From positions 1-64,000 of the forward strand of contig NZ_BALM01000008.1 in NCBI RefSeq assembly GCF_000614975.1: a stretch of 64,000 nucleotides of DNA, given 5' to 3'. Below, in pieces: positions 56,105 to 64,000 of this stretch. A model generated the notes under the pieces. It saw only the letters and a program-made list of their open reading frames with translations, had not been told where the DNA came from and did no database searches. The DNA comes from Shewanella marina JCM 15074. Lineage in GTDB: Bacteria; Pseudomonadota; Gammaproteobacteria; Enterobacterales; Shewanellaceae. The position numbers and the translations under genes were made by a program. How positions within the stretch are numbered: position 1 is the stretch's first letter; every line of letters starts with the position of its first letter.

Positions 56105-57394
56105 ATGAATAAAACCATTATCGCCAGTATATTGGCTGGAGTTTGTTTCACTTCGTTTGCCAGTAATGCACAACATCAAGATGTTAGCACTATCTTCAAT
56201 ATTAATGAGTTAGTGCCTGCATCCGCCTCGATGCCGATGACGCAGTGGTTACCACTTGTGTTAGCTGAAATTGAAAAGTTACCAGAAATTGCGGTAATTA
56301 ATGCTCAATTAGCCGAAACTGATTTAGCGGTGAAAGCAGCCCAGCAGGCTATCTATAATCCCGAACTTGGGATGAATTACACCAATGCTGATACCGATAG
56401 CTATGCACTTGAATTAAGCCAAACTATTGACTGGGGAGATCAACGTGGTGGTAACGAACGAGTTGCCCAGTTAGAAAGTTTAATTTTACAGGCTGAAACA
56501 CAGGTGCTACGCAGTCAAATATTGGCTGAGCGATTGTTAGCATTGGTTAATCAGCAGCAAGCCAATAAGCAGTTATTGTTTGCTAAAAAACAGCAACAAT
56601 ACGGCCAAACACAACAGCAAATAGCAGAACAGCAAGTCAACGCTGGTGCGATATCACAAGTAGAGTTACAGCTGATTAAATTAGAGTTGGCAAATAATGC
56701 TGCTGAATATGCATTAGCTGAACAAGCCGCAATGGCTGCTGACAATCAAGTGTTGGCGCTATTTGCTGATTCTCCTCCACAAACGACGGATTTTATGGCT
56801 TTGATCGCAGATTATCAGGTCAGTCAGGTTGATGGCCGTTTACCTGCGTTAACCAGTGCCTACCAACAAGTTTTATTAGCTAAAGCGAGCGCCAACTTAG
56901 TAAAAGCACAGACAGGTGTTGATCCTACGATTAGTTTGAGCGCAGAACGTGAAGGTGATGAGAATAAGTTTGGCGTAGGTGTTTCTATCCCACTGCAAGT
57001 GCGTAATAGCTTTGATGAGCAATATGGACTTGCCCTGCAACAGGTTGTGATTGCTGAGCAAGCTTATCTTGCCAAAGAGCGTGTCTTAACGCTGCAACAA
57101 CGGCAATTTAGTTTGACTATGCCGCGTTTAATTAGCCGTTACCATGATTGGCAACTCTTAGTTGAACAATCGGGAATGGCCGCAGCCGATGCCCTACAAC
57201 AACAGTGGCGCAGCGGTGACATTAATACCAGTGATTATCTACAAAGTAGACGACAAATCGCGAGCAGTTACTTCGCTGGCTTACAGCTAGAACAAGCTAT
57301 TTATCAAAACTGGTTAACTTGGATGGGAGATAGCGGTGAGCTATATCCATTTGTAACAAGTAAAGTCAAAAACCATGCAGTGGGAGAAAAATAA
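56105..57394 (+). CDS. Outer-membrane efflux protein of a heavy-metal RND pump (CzcC/CusC-like)
   Basis: This TolC-family protein forms the outer-membrane duct of the pump. From ATG 56105 the 429-residue product has a signal peptide (MNKTIIASILAGVCFTSFAS) and the coiled-coil/barrel repeat of the family: two OEP domains with PEIAVINAQLAETDLAVKAA and LPALTSAYQQVLLAKASANL. The 24 codons upstream fall in a MITE-like repeat and are rejected. AGGATTAGCG is the ribosome site. It is 2 nt before the adaptor gene. Confidence 0.9.
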   Translation: MNKTIIASILAGVCFTSFASNAQHQDVSTIFNINELVPASASMPMTQWLPLVLAEIEKLPEIAVINAQLAETDLAVKAAQQAIYNPELGMNYTNADTDSYALELSQTIDWGDQRGGNERVAQLESLILQAETQVLRSQILAERLLALVNQQQANKQLLFAKKQQQYGQTQQQIAEQQVNAGAISQVELQLIKLELANNAAEYALAEQAAMAADNQVLALFADSPPQTTDFMALIADYQVSQVDGRLPALTSAYQQVLLAKASANLVKAQTGVDPTISLSAEREGDENKFGVGVSIPLQVRNSFDEQYGLALQQVVIAEQAYLAKERVLTLQQRQFSLTMPRLISRYHDWQLLVEQSGMAAADALQQQWRSGDINTSDYLQSRRQIASSYFAGLQLEQAIYQNWLTWMGDSGELYPFVTSKVKNHAVGEK

Positions 57395-57396
57395 TA

Positions 57397-58659
57397 ATGA
57401 AAACACAACTATTTACCAAACAAACTGGCTTTAACTTATCACCTTTGATGAAAGCGATGAGCTTATCAGTATTGTTAGTGATGACCTGTGCGACTACTGC
57501 AGCATATGCGGCTGAAGATAAACATGATCATGCCTCTGAACATACCGAGGAGGTTGAGCATGACCATAAATTAGAGTTATTAGGTCAGCAAGAACATGGC
57601 GATCATGCGCATGAGGGCGAGACGATATCTGCTGTAGATGACCATGGTGATGAAGATGATCACGGCTTACATCTGACAGAGCAACAGCGTCAACTCGCGG
57701 GTATTAAAATTGCGCAGCTAAAGCAGCAAAACTTTAATCTTGAGAGCTTTGCCGCCGCCACCTTATTAGTCGATCGTGATCGCACGGTTACCCTTGCTCC
57801 CCAGCTTGACGTTCGGGTGTTAGCAAGACATGTGATCCCGGGGCAGCAGGTTAATCAAGGCCAAGCGGTATTGACACTAGGTGGTAGTGAAGTGGCACAA
57901 GCACAAGCTGATTATATTAATGCTGCCGCTGAGTGGAGTCGTGTTAAACGTATGAATAGCAGCGCAGTAAGTGATAGTCGCCGCTTACAAGCGCAAGTTG
58001 ATGTTGAACTAAAGCGTGCGATTTTACAGGCGCTGAAGATGACACCTGCACAAATCAAAGCGCTCGTGGATAATCCACAAGCGATTGGCAGCTATCAATT
58101 ATTGGCGCCAATTAGCGGCCGAGTGCAGCAAGATATTGCTCAGCGTGGCCAAGTGATGGCTGCTGGTACGCCATTAATGCAACTCACTGATGAGTCTGCA
58201 TTATGGGTTGAGGCGCAATTAACACCAGTACAATCTGAACAAGTGGTGATTGGTGATGAAGCCTTAATTAAAGTGGGTGAACATGCGCTTACTGGCGTCA
58301 TTATTGGTCGTTCACATGAGCTAAATAGCGTGACTCGTACTGAACAAGTGTTAGTGAGTTTAGCTAATCCGGGTCATGTATTGCATGCGGGCCAGTTTGC
58401 TGAAATGTATTTCAATAATGCTAAACAAGCCGGTGTGGTATTGCCTGATGCTGCACTGAGTCGTAGCAGTGATGGTCATTGGCAGGTCTTTATTGAAAAA
58501 GCGGGTGAGTTTGAAGCACTTGAAGTGAATGTGGTGCAGCGCCAGCGTGGTATGAACTTAATTCAAGGTTTAGATGAGTCCGCCAATGTGGTGGTGTCTG
58601 GGGCATTTTTCTTAGCCTCTGAACAAGCTAAATCTGGCTTTGATATTCATAATCACTAA
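57397..58659 (+). CDS. Periplasmic adaptor of a heavy-metal RND pump (CzcB/CusB-like)
   Basis: The 420-residue membrane-fusion protein has an N-terminal signal (to about Ala39) and then a His/Asp/Glu-rich stretch (residues 41-90, with HDHASEHTEEVEHDHK and GDHAHEGE) that can bind divalent metal. The adaptor core follows: a split lipoyl/barrel-sandwich region VLARHVIPGQQVNQGQAVLT and LLAPISGRVQQDIAQRGQVM, a hairpin, and a beta-barrel. It connects the RND pump with the outer-membrane duct. His-rich adaptor ends suggest Zn/Co/Cd/Ni rather than Cu, which is inference. Confidence 0.9.
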   Translation: MKTQLFTKQTGFNLSPLMKAMSLSVLLVMTCATTAAYAAEDKHDHASEHTEEVEHDHKLELLGQQEHGDHAHEGETISAVDDHGDEDDHGLHLTEQQRQLAGIKIAQLKQQNFNLESFAAATLLVDRDRTVTLAPQLDVRVLARHVIPGQQVNQGQAVLTLGGSEVAQAQADYINAAAEWSRVKRMNSSAVSDSRRLQAQVDVELKRAILQALKMTPAQIKALVDNPQAIGSYQLLAPISGRVQQDIAQRGQVMAAGTPLMQLTDESALWVEAQLTPVQSEQVVIGDEALIKVGEHALTGVIIGRSHELNSVTRTEQVLVSLANPGHVLHAGQFAEMYFNNAKQAGVVLPDAALSRSSDGHWQVFIEKAGEFEALEVNVVQRQRGMNLIQGLDESANVVVSGAFFLASEQAKSGFDIHNH

Positions 58660-58670
58660 GGAGCAAGCGC

Positions 58671-61600
58671 ATGTTACAGAAGTTAATTGATGCGGCGGTG
58701 CGCCAGCGTCTATTAGTGTTACTGGCATTAATTGGTGCCATGTTAGGTAGTTTAGCCATGCTACCTAAATTAAATTTAGATGCTTTCCCTGATGTGACCA
58801 ACGTACAGGTGCAGGTTAATACTGCGGCTGAAGGTTTGGCGGCTGAAGAAGTTGAAAAACTGATCAGTTACCCGGTTGAGTCGGCGATGTATGCATTACC
58901 TGCCGTAACCGAGGTTCGTTCTTTATCTCGTACCGGCTTGTCGATTGTGACCGTGGTATTTGAAGAAGGTACTGATATCTATTTTGCGCGTCAGCAGGTA
59001 TTTGAACAACTGCAAGCAGCACGTGAAATGATCCCGCAAGGGGTAGGAACCCCTGAAATCGGTCCCAATACCTCTGGTTTAGGTCAGATTTATCAGTATA
59101 TCTTGCGTGTTGAGCCGGGCACCGATATTGATTCAGATGAATTACGTAGTCTTAATGATTACTTAGTTAAGCTAATCCTAATGCCAGTTGAAGGCGTAAC
59201 TGACGTATTGTCTTTTGGTGGTGATGTACGCCAATACCAAGTGCAGGTTAATCCCAATAAACTGCGTAGCTATGGCTTATCGATGGCGCAGGTATCTGCA
59301 GCGTTAGAGAGTAATAACCGCAATGCCGGTGGTTGGTTTATGGATCAAGGCCAAGAGCAGCTCGTTGTGCGTGGTTTTGGTTTATTGCCTGCGGGTGATG
59401 CGGGTCTGCAAGCGATTAAGCAAATTCCATTAACTGAAGTTGCAGGTACGCCTGTGCGTGTGGGTGATATTGCCAATGTTGATTATGGCAGTGAAATTCG
59501 CGTAGGTGCAGTAACCATGACCCGTCGCGATGCTGCGGGTAATCCACAAAACTTAGGTGAAGTCGTGTCTGGTGTGGTGTTAAAGCGTATGGGCGCGAAT
59601 ACTAAAGCCACGATTGATGATATTGCTAAGCGTACTGCTTTGATTCAACAAGCCTTGCCTGATGGCGTCACTTTTGATGTGTTTTATGATCAAGCTGACT
59701 TAGTTGAGAAAGCGGTCACCACTGTGACAGATGCACTGTTACTTGCATTTGTGTTTATTGTGGTTGTGCTAGCGTTGTTCTTAGTCAATATCCGCGCCAC
59801 TCTCTTAGTGCTTATTTCTATCCCCGTGTCGATTGTATTGGCCTTGATGGTGATGAGCTACTTTGGCATGTCAGCTAACTTGATGTCACTTGGTGGCTTA
59901 GCTGTTGCAATTGGTATGCTGGTGGATGGCTCGGTGGTAATGGTGGAGAACATCTTTAAACACTTAAGCCGACAAGATAAGAGCCAATCTATTGCGAGCC
60001 AAGTGATACAAGCTGCTAAAGAGGTGTGTCAGCCTATCTTCTTTGCAACTGCGATTATTATCGTAGTATTTGCACCATTATTTGCGCTTGAAGGGGTGGA
60101 AGGTAAGTTATTCCAACCTATGGCTGTCAGTATTATTTTGGCGATGATAGCTGCATTGGTGGTGGCATTAGTGGTAGTGCCTGCGTTAGCTGTATATCTA
60201 TTTAATAAAGGCGTGGTGCCTAAGCAAAGTCCATTATTAGCCCCTATTGATCGTCTATACCGCAGGGTATTGACTATGACGATGGCAAAGCAAAGTGGGT
60301 GCTTTCTGCGGCATTGATTATGTTTGTTGCGAGTATGGCGTTGTTACCTCGTCTGGGGACGGAATTTGTACCTGAATTAGAAGAGGGCACGATTAACTTA
60401 CGAGTGACGTTAGCGCCGACGGCTAGCTTAGATACTGCGATTGCCGTTGCGCCTAAACTAGAAGCGATTTTGCTGGAGTTCCCTGAGGTTGAGTATGCCC
60501 TTAGCCGTATTGGTGCTGCAGAGCTCGGGGGCGATCCTGAGCCTGTGAGTAATATCGAAATCTATTTGGGCTTAAAGCCTGTTGATGAGTGGACTTCGGC
60601 GACGAATCGTCCTGACTTACAGCGCTTAATGGAGCAAAAGCTGAATGTGTATCCAGGTTTGCTTTATACCTTTTCACAACCGATTGCGACTCGTGTTGAT
60701 GAGCTCTTGTCAGGTGTAAAAGCACAGCTTGCGATTAAACTGTTTGGCCCTGATCTTGATGTATTATCTCAAAAAGGTGAGCAGTTAAGTGAGCTTGTAA
60801 AAACCATTGATGGCGCGGTAGATGTGTCATTAGAGCAAGTTACTGGTGAGGCTCAATTAGTGGTGCGTCCTAATCGTGATGCGTTAGCGCGTTATGGTAT
60901 TAGCGTTGACGAAATCATGACCTTGGTTAATCAAGGTGTTGGCGGCGTGAGTGCTGGACAGGTGATTGATGGCAATGCCCGCTACGATATCTATGTGCGT
61001 TTAAATCAGCAATTTAGAAACTCACCAGATGTATTACGTGATCTGCTATTAACCGGTGTTAATGGTGCGCAGGTGCGTTTAGGTGAAGTGGCTAGCGTTG
61101 ATATTGAGATGGCTCCACCTAATATTCGCCGTGATGACGTGCAGCGCCGAGTAGTGGTTCAAGCCAACGTTTCTGGACGTGATATGGGCTCAGTGGTAAA
61201 CGATATTTATGCGATTGTACCGCAAGCGGATTTACCTCCGGGCTATACGGTCGTTATTGGTGGTCAATATGAGAACCAGCAGCGCGCCCAGCAGAAGTTA
61301 ATGCTAGTGGTGCCTGTTTCTATCGCTCTTATCGCGTTACTCCTATTTTTCTCATTTGGCTCAGTAAAGCAGGTGGGATTGATTATGGCTAACGTACCAT
61401 TAGCGTTGATTGGTGGTGTGGTGGCTTTATTTGTCAGCGGCACTTATTTATCAGTACCCAGTTCGATAGGTTTTATTACCTTATTTGGTGTGGCGGTGTT
61501 AAACGGGGTGGTATTGGTGGATGCGATTAATCAACGCCGTAAACAAGGTGAAGCACTGGCTGTTGCGGTATATGAAGGAACTACTGGGCGCTTACGTCCG

Positions 61601-61780
61601 GTATTAATGACGGCATTAACTTCAGCACTAGGTTTGATTCCAATTTTACTCTCAACAGGTATTGGTAGTGAGATTCAAAAACCTTTGGCGGTAGTGATTA
61701 TTGGTGGCCTATTCAGTTCTACTGCACTGACATTACTCGTTTTACCGACATTATATGCTTGGTTATATCGTAATAAATAA
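58671..61780 (+). CDS. Heavy-metal RND efflux transporter (CzcA/CusA family; one-base frameshift)
   Basis: This inner-membrane proton-driven pump shows the RND start LIDAAVRQRLLVLLALIGAM, two large periplasmic loops, helix 4 with SLGGLAVAIGMLVDGSVVMV followed by EN, and a C-terminal half with LFGVAVLNGVVLVDAI. The frame breaks near 60295: GCAAAGCAAAGTGGGTG lacks one A. The next frame continues WVLSAALIMFVASMALLPRL. One restored base gives about 1,036 residues, the normal size. I infer a homopolymer error. The Asp in VDGSVVM suits the heavy-metal subgroup; the metal is not decided. Confidence 0.92.
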
Positions 61781-61793
61781 CCTGAAATAAACA

Positions 61794-61822
61794 AAAACGG
61801 CACCGTTAAGGTGCCGTTTTTG
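61794..61822 (+). terminator. Terminator of the efflux operon
   Basis: AAAACGGCACC-GTTAA-GGTGCCGTTTT with flanking A/T tracts, 14 nt after the pump stop. Confidence 0.88.
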
Positions 61823-61978
61823 TTAGGGCAAAGTGTGATGAAAAAAGGAGACTACACCTAGCAAAAGTGGTTAAAATAGTCTGTTCGCCCTGTTTTATCT
61901 ATTAAGTAGGCATTAATAATTGTTTAAATCTTTAATGCAGTCGCTTTATTGGGCGTTAACTTTTTATGAGGTGTACAA

Positions 61979-62806
61979 GTGAAATCAAGCTGTCGGATTC
62001 TCAGTGTTGTGGCTTTAATGAGTTTTGTGGTGTCAATTCCTGCTCAGGCGATAGAGTGGCGGGCCGCAATAGGGGCACATGACTTTGTTGTTGATCAAGC
62101 GAGTTCTCATACACCGGGACTTAATGTCGGTTTAGCCTTTACCCATTTTACAGATAATAATATTTTGTTAGCAGGTAAAGCGGATGTATTGGTCGATATT
62201 GACCATGATAAATTGGATCCTGACCATATTCCCGTTTGGTTTCAATCAGCTTATTTAGCGCGCGGAAATTTATATCATTTCAGCCCTCAAATGAGCTTAG
62301 ATTGGCAGGTAGATGTTGCTGGACGTCGTAATACTGTGAGTTCGATTGAGCAGCAGTTTAAATTTTTCCCGGGCTTGGCTTTAAATTATCAACAGCCGCA
62401 TTTTAGTGCGAGATTTAAGGCTTCCGCGGGTTATTACCAAATTGAATTAGATGATGATGTACCGAAATCATTTGGCTATAAACGTGATGACTTAAAGTTT
62501 AGTTCACAAGCATTTTCGTTAGCGATGCGTACTAGTATCTATTTTACGCCTAAGTTGAGTCTGTCTGCGATGGCGCAACAATGGCATGATGGCGATCAGT
62601 GGTTGGAAAACAAATTCGGCATGCATCTTGATTATGATGTGAGTCAATTTAAAGCTGATAGCTTATTAGTGCTCTCTATTGAGCATCATCAATATAATTT
62701 GGATTTATACCAACAATCGGTTGAGAAGCCTGATGCTGCTCCTGTATTGCCGTGGGATAGAGATACTTTAGTGCGGTTATATTTAGATATACCTTGGTCG
62801 TTTTAA
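61979..62806 (+). CDS. Exported, probably outer-membrane barrel protein of unknown function
   Basis: The 275-residue protein starts with GTG at 61979 (GAGGTGTACAA upstream) and has a signal peptide ending near IPAQA. The mature part has many alternating strands (FKFFPGLALNYQQPHFSARF, SLAMRTSIYFTPKLSLSAMA) and ends in a strand with aromatic end, LYLDIPWSF, as expected of an outer-membrane barrel. I do not recognise the family. It stands alone between two terminators. Confidence 0.75.
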   Translation: MKSSCRILSVVALMSFVVSIPAQAIEWRAAIGAHDFVVDQASSHTPGLNVGLAFTHFTDNNILLAGKADVLVDIDHDKLDPDHIPVWFQSAYLARGNLYHFSPQMSLDWQVDVAGRRNTVSSIEQQFKFFPGLALNYQQPHFSARFKASAGYYQIELDDDVPKSFGYKRDDLKFSSQAFSLAMRTSIYFTPKLSLSAMAQQWHDGDQWLENKFGMHLDYDVSQFKADSLLVLSIEHHQYNLDLYQQSVEKPDAAPVLPWDRDTLVRLYLDIPWSF

Positions 62807-62827
62807 CTTTTATTAAAAGTAATACTT

Positions 62828-62851
62828 AAAAAGGCGCATTAGCGCCTTTTT
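62828..62851 (+). terminator. Bidirectional terminator
   Basis: AAAAAGGCGC-ATTA-GCGCCTTTTT lies between the convergent barrel-protein and lipoprotein genes and serves both. Confidence 0.88.
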
Positions 62852-62864
62852 AATGACAGTGCTA

Positions 62865-63362
62865 TTAGAGCGGGTTGTGGAGTACGGGCTCATTGTGGGT
62901 TTGCTTGCCAATAATTTTAACCGCAACTTGATAATGTGCTACTCGATTAGAGTTTGCTTGCTCAGCCCAGTCATAATTCTCTGGTGTAAACGAGTATTGT
63001 CCGGGACTTGTTTCAAGTAATTGTCCACTACAGGCTTTGGCATCATCTATTTGGCAATGATACTGCAATGTTCCATGCCAACGTTTCCATGATCTGGCAT
63101 AGGTTGGTGTCGCTTCTGGGTCGGCTTTACCTATATAAAAAATATGGTAAGCGGTTGCGCCGCTAATCGCCATATTCTTATCATCAGCTAGACTAAAATT
63201 CAGCTCGCCCGTTAACTTGTCAAATTGGGTCATCTTGAGATCAATGCTGGTGACTTGATCTACTGCAATGGAAGGTATTGATGGGGAGTTATCATCATCA
63301 CTACCGCAGGCTGTAATCAATAAGCTGGTCGCAAGCATTAAGGTTAATTGACGTAGTTTCAT
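62865..63362 (-). CDS. Lipoprotein next to the split-Soret-type cytochrome
   Basis: The 165-residue protein begins with a lipoprotein signal (MKLRQLTLMLATSLLITACG, Cys19) and an Asp/Ser/Pro linker. The rest (IDLKMTQFDKLTGELNFSLA, SGATAYHIFYIGKADPEATP, ARSWKRWHGTLQYHC) resembles the N-terminal immunoglobulin-like part of OmcA/MtrC-type outer-membrane cytochromes, but it has no haem motif. It follows the cytochrome gene after 10 nt, so it is probably a membrane anchor or partner for it. Function inferred from context. Confidence 0.75.
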   Translation of the reverse strand: MKLRQLTLMLATSLLITACGSDDDNSPSIPSIAVDQVTSIDLKMTQFDKLTGELNFSLADDKNMAISGATAYHIFYIGKADPEATPTYARSWKRWHGTLQYHCQIDDAKACSGQLLETSPGQYSFTPENYDWAEQANSNRVAHYQVAVKIIGKQTHNEPVLHNPL

Positions 63363-63372
63363 TATATACTCC

Positions 63373-64000
63373 TTAATACATGTGTCCTGTGTGGCAGACA
63401 GTACATTCCATGTCTGTTTTTACACTTGCCGCGCTGGCTACTGTGTCTGAAACTCCATGACAGCTCTTACATTCTTGCGCTTGTTCTGTAGGCGTAATGA
63501 CATGATGATCTCCAATAATTTTGCCAGCATGAGCATCATTAAGTAGTTCAACTAATCGATAAGTAATATCACCAGATAAACGATAGCAGCGCTCTTTTTT
63601 TGCAGAGAAAGGTTTACCAGATGCTTTTGACCAGTTGCTGATGGATGGATGACATAAGACGCTATTGGCAACCGAAGACTTACCGACTTCCAATGTTTTT
63701 TCATCTGTTGAACCAATTGCTGCAATAAAGGCTGCATCCGATCTTGGTAGTTCTTGCGTCTCGTAATAACGGTAAATGGCTTGTACTACCGCGCTGTTTT
63801 GTTTACCAATATCATCTAAGAAGTTAACGACCATTGCGGCAGCATTGAGGTTACCGCATAAGGTGCCTTGCCCCATAACCCCGGCAAAACCATAGGCTGA
63901 TAACGCTGTTGGGATTGAGTCAAATTTAGCTGCATCAGGGCTATTAGATTGAGCGAGCATAGTAACAATGGCATAAAAAACTTGGTGCATACAGCCACTT
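63373..64000 (-). CDS. Split-Soret-type c-type cytochrome, 5' end beyond the window
   Basis: The 3' part (about 208 residues) of a gene that runs out at base 64000. It shows the C_GCAxxG_C_C-like pattern of split-Soret cytochromes: CMHQVFYAIV, FDSIPTALSAYGFAGVMGQG followed by TLCGNLNAAAMV, then SVLCHPSISNW and ERCYRLSGD. Two CxxCH haem motifs lie near the C-terminus (CKSCHG and CTVCHTGHMY). It is probably periplasmic; the signal peptide would lie upstream. It is 10 nt before a lipoprotein gene, an uncommon arrangement. The redox partner is unknown. Confidence 0.8.
   Translation of the reverse strand, partial: SGCMHQVFYAIVTMLAQSNSPDAAKFDSIPTALSAYGFAGVMGQGTLCGNLNAAAMVVNFLDDIGKQNSAVVQAIYRYYETQELPRSDAAFIAAIGSTDEKTLEVGKSSVANSVLCHPSISNWSKASGKPFSAKKERCYRLSGDITYRLVELLNDAHAGKIIGDHHVITPTEQAQECKSCHGVSDTVASAASVKTDMECTVCHTGHMY

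Overview
The window looks like a chromosomal segment of a Shewanella-type gammaproteobacterium. The evidence is the gene order mutT-yacG-zapD-coaE-pilDCB-pilA-nadC-ampDE-pdhR-aceEF-lpdA, followed by acnB, hemE, purHD and a zntR-like regulator, together with multihaem cytochromes and FNR/EtrA-like sites. I see no transposase, integrase, CRISPR array, tRNA or complete rRNA gene. Most of the window is conserved chromosome with small accessory inserts.

Layout. 1-655: gene-free, palindrome-rich DNA with a 17-nt match to the 3' end of 5S rRNA. 656-9008 (minus): mutT, yacG, zapD, coaE and the type IV pilus genes pilD, pilC, pilB and pilA, with a membrane alkaline-phosphatase-superfamily enzyme inserted between pilA and pilB. 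9577-12193: nadC, ampD, ampE. 12287-19373: pyruvate dehydrogenase locus (FNR-like box, PdhR operator, pdhR, aceE, aceF, lpdA). 19451-29590: patatin/beta-barrel protein, M13 peptidase lipoprotein, HAD phosphatase, acnB, rsd, hemE. 29635-33367 (minus): a four-gene unit of two exported Spondin_N-type proteins, an OmpR-family regulator and a sensor kinase, with phased repeats upstream. 33514-36854 (minus): a small unknown gene and purH-purD. 37110-38929: MerR-family regulator and Cys-rich permease behind a classic stretched-spacer promoter. 38996-43558: nine-haem cytochrome, elaA, two overlapping LysR genes, ompA-like gene. 44153-51842: unknown exported protein, udp, an NfeD plus two SPFH protein operon, fre, ubiD, two small genes and a GreA/GreB-like factor. 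52041-55429: DcaP-like porin, Trp/Arg-rich exported protein, aroQ, arfB, STAS-like protein, small lipoprotein. 55552-61780: heavy-metal RND efflux operon. 61979-64000: unknown outer-membrane protein, lipoprotein and the 3' part of a split-Soret-type cytochrome gene.

A striking technical feature is that seven genes (pilC, pilB, aceF, acnB, fre, the greB-like gene and the RND pump gene) are each broken by exactly one missing base. In every case the conserved protein resumes in the neighbouring frame and the gene span is one base short of a multiple of three. aceF, acnB and pilB would not all be dead in one strain, so these are most likely consensus errors. I give each gene its full span.

The best candidates for undescribed biology are the Spondin_N/two-component operon with its phased operator, the putative pilin-modifying enzyme between pilA and pilB, the split-Soret cytochrome/lipoprotein pair at the window end, and the stacked palindromes at the start.
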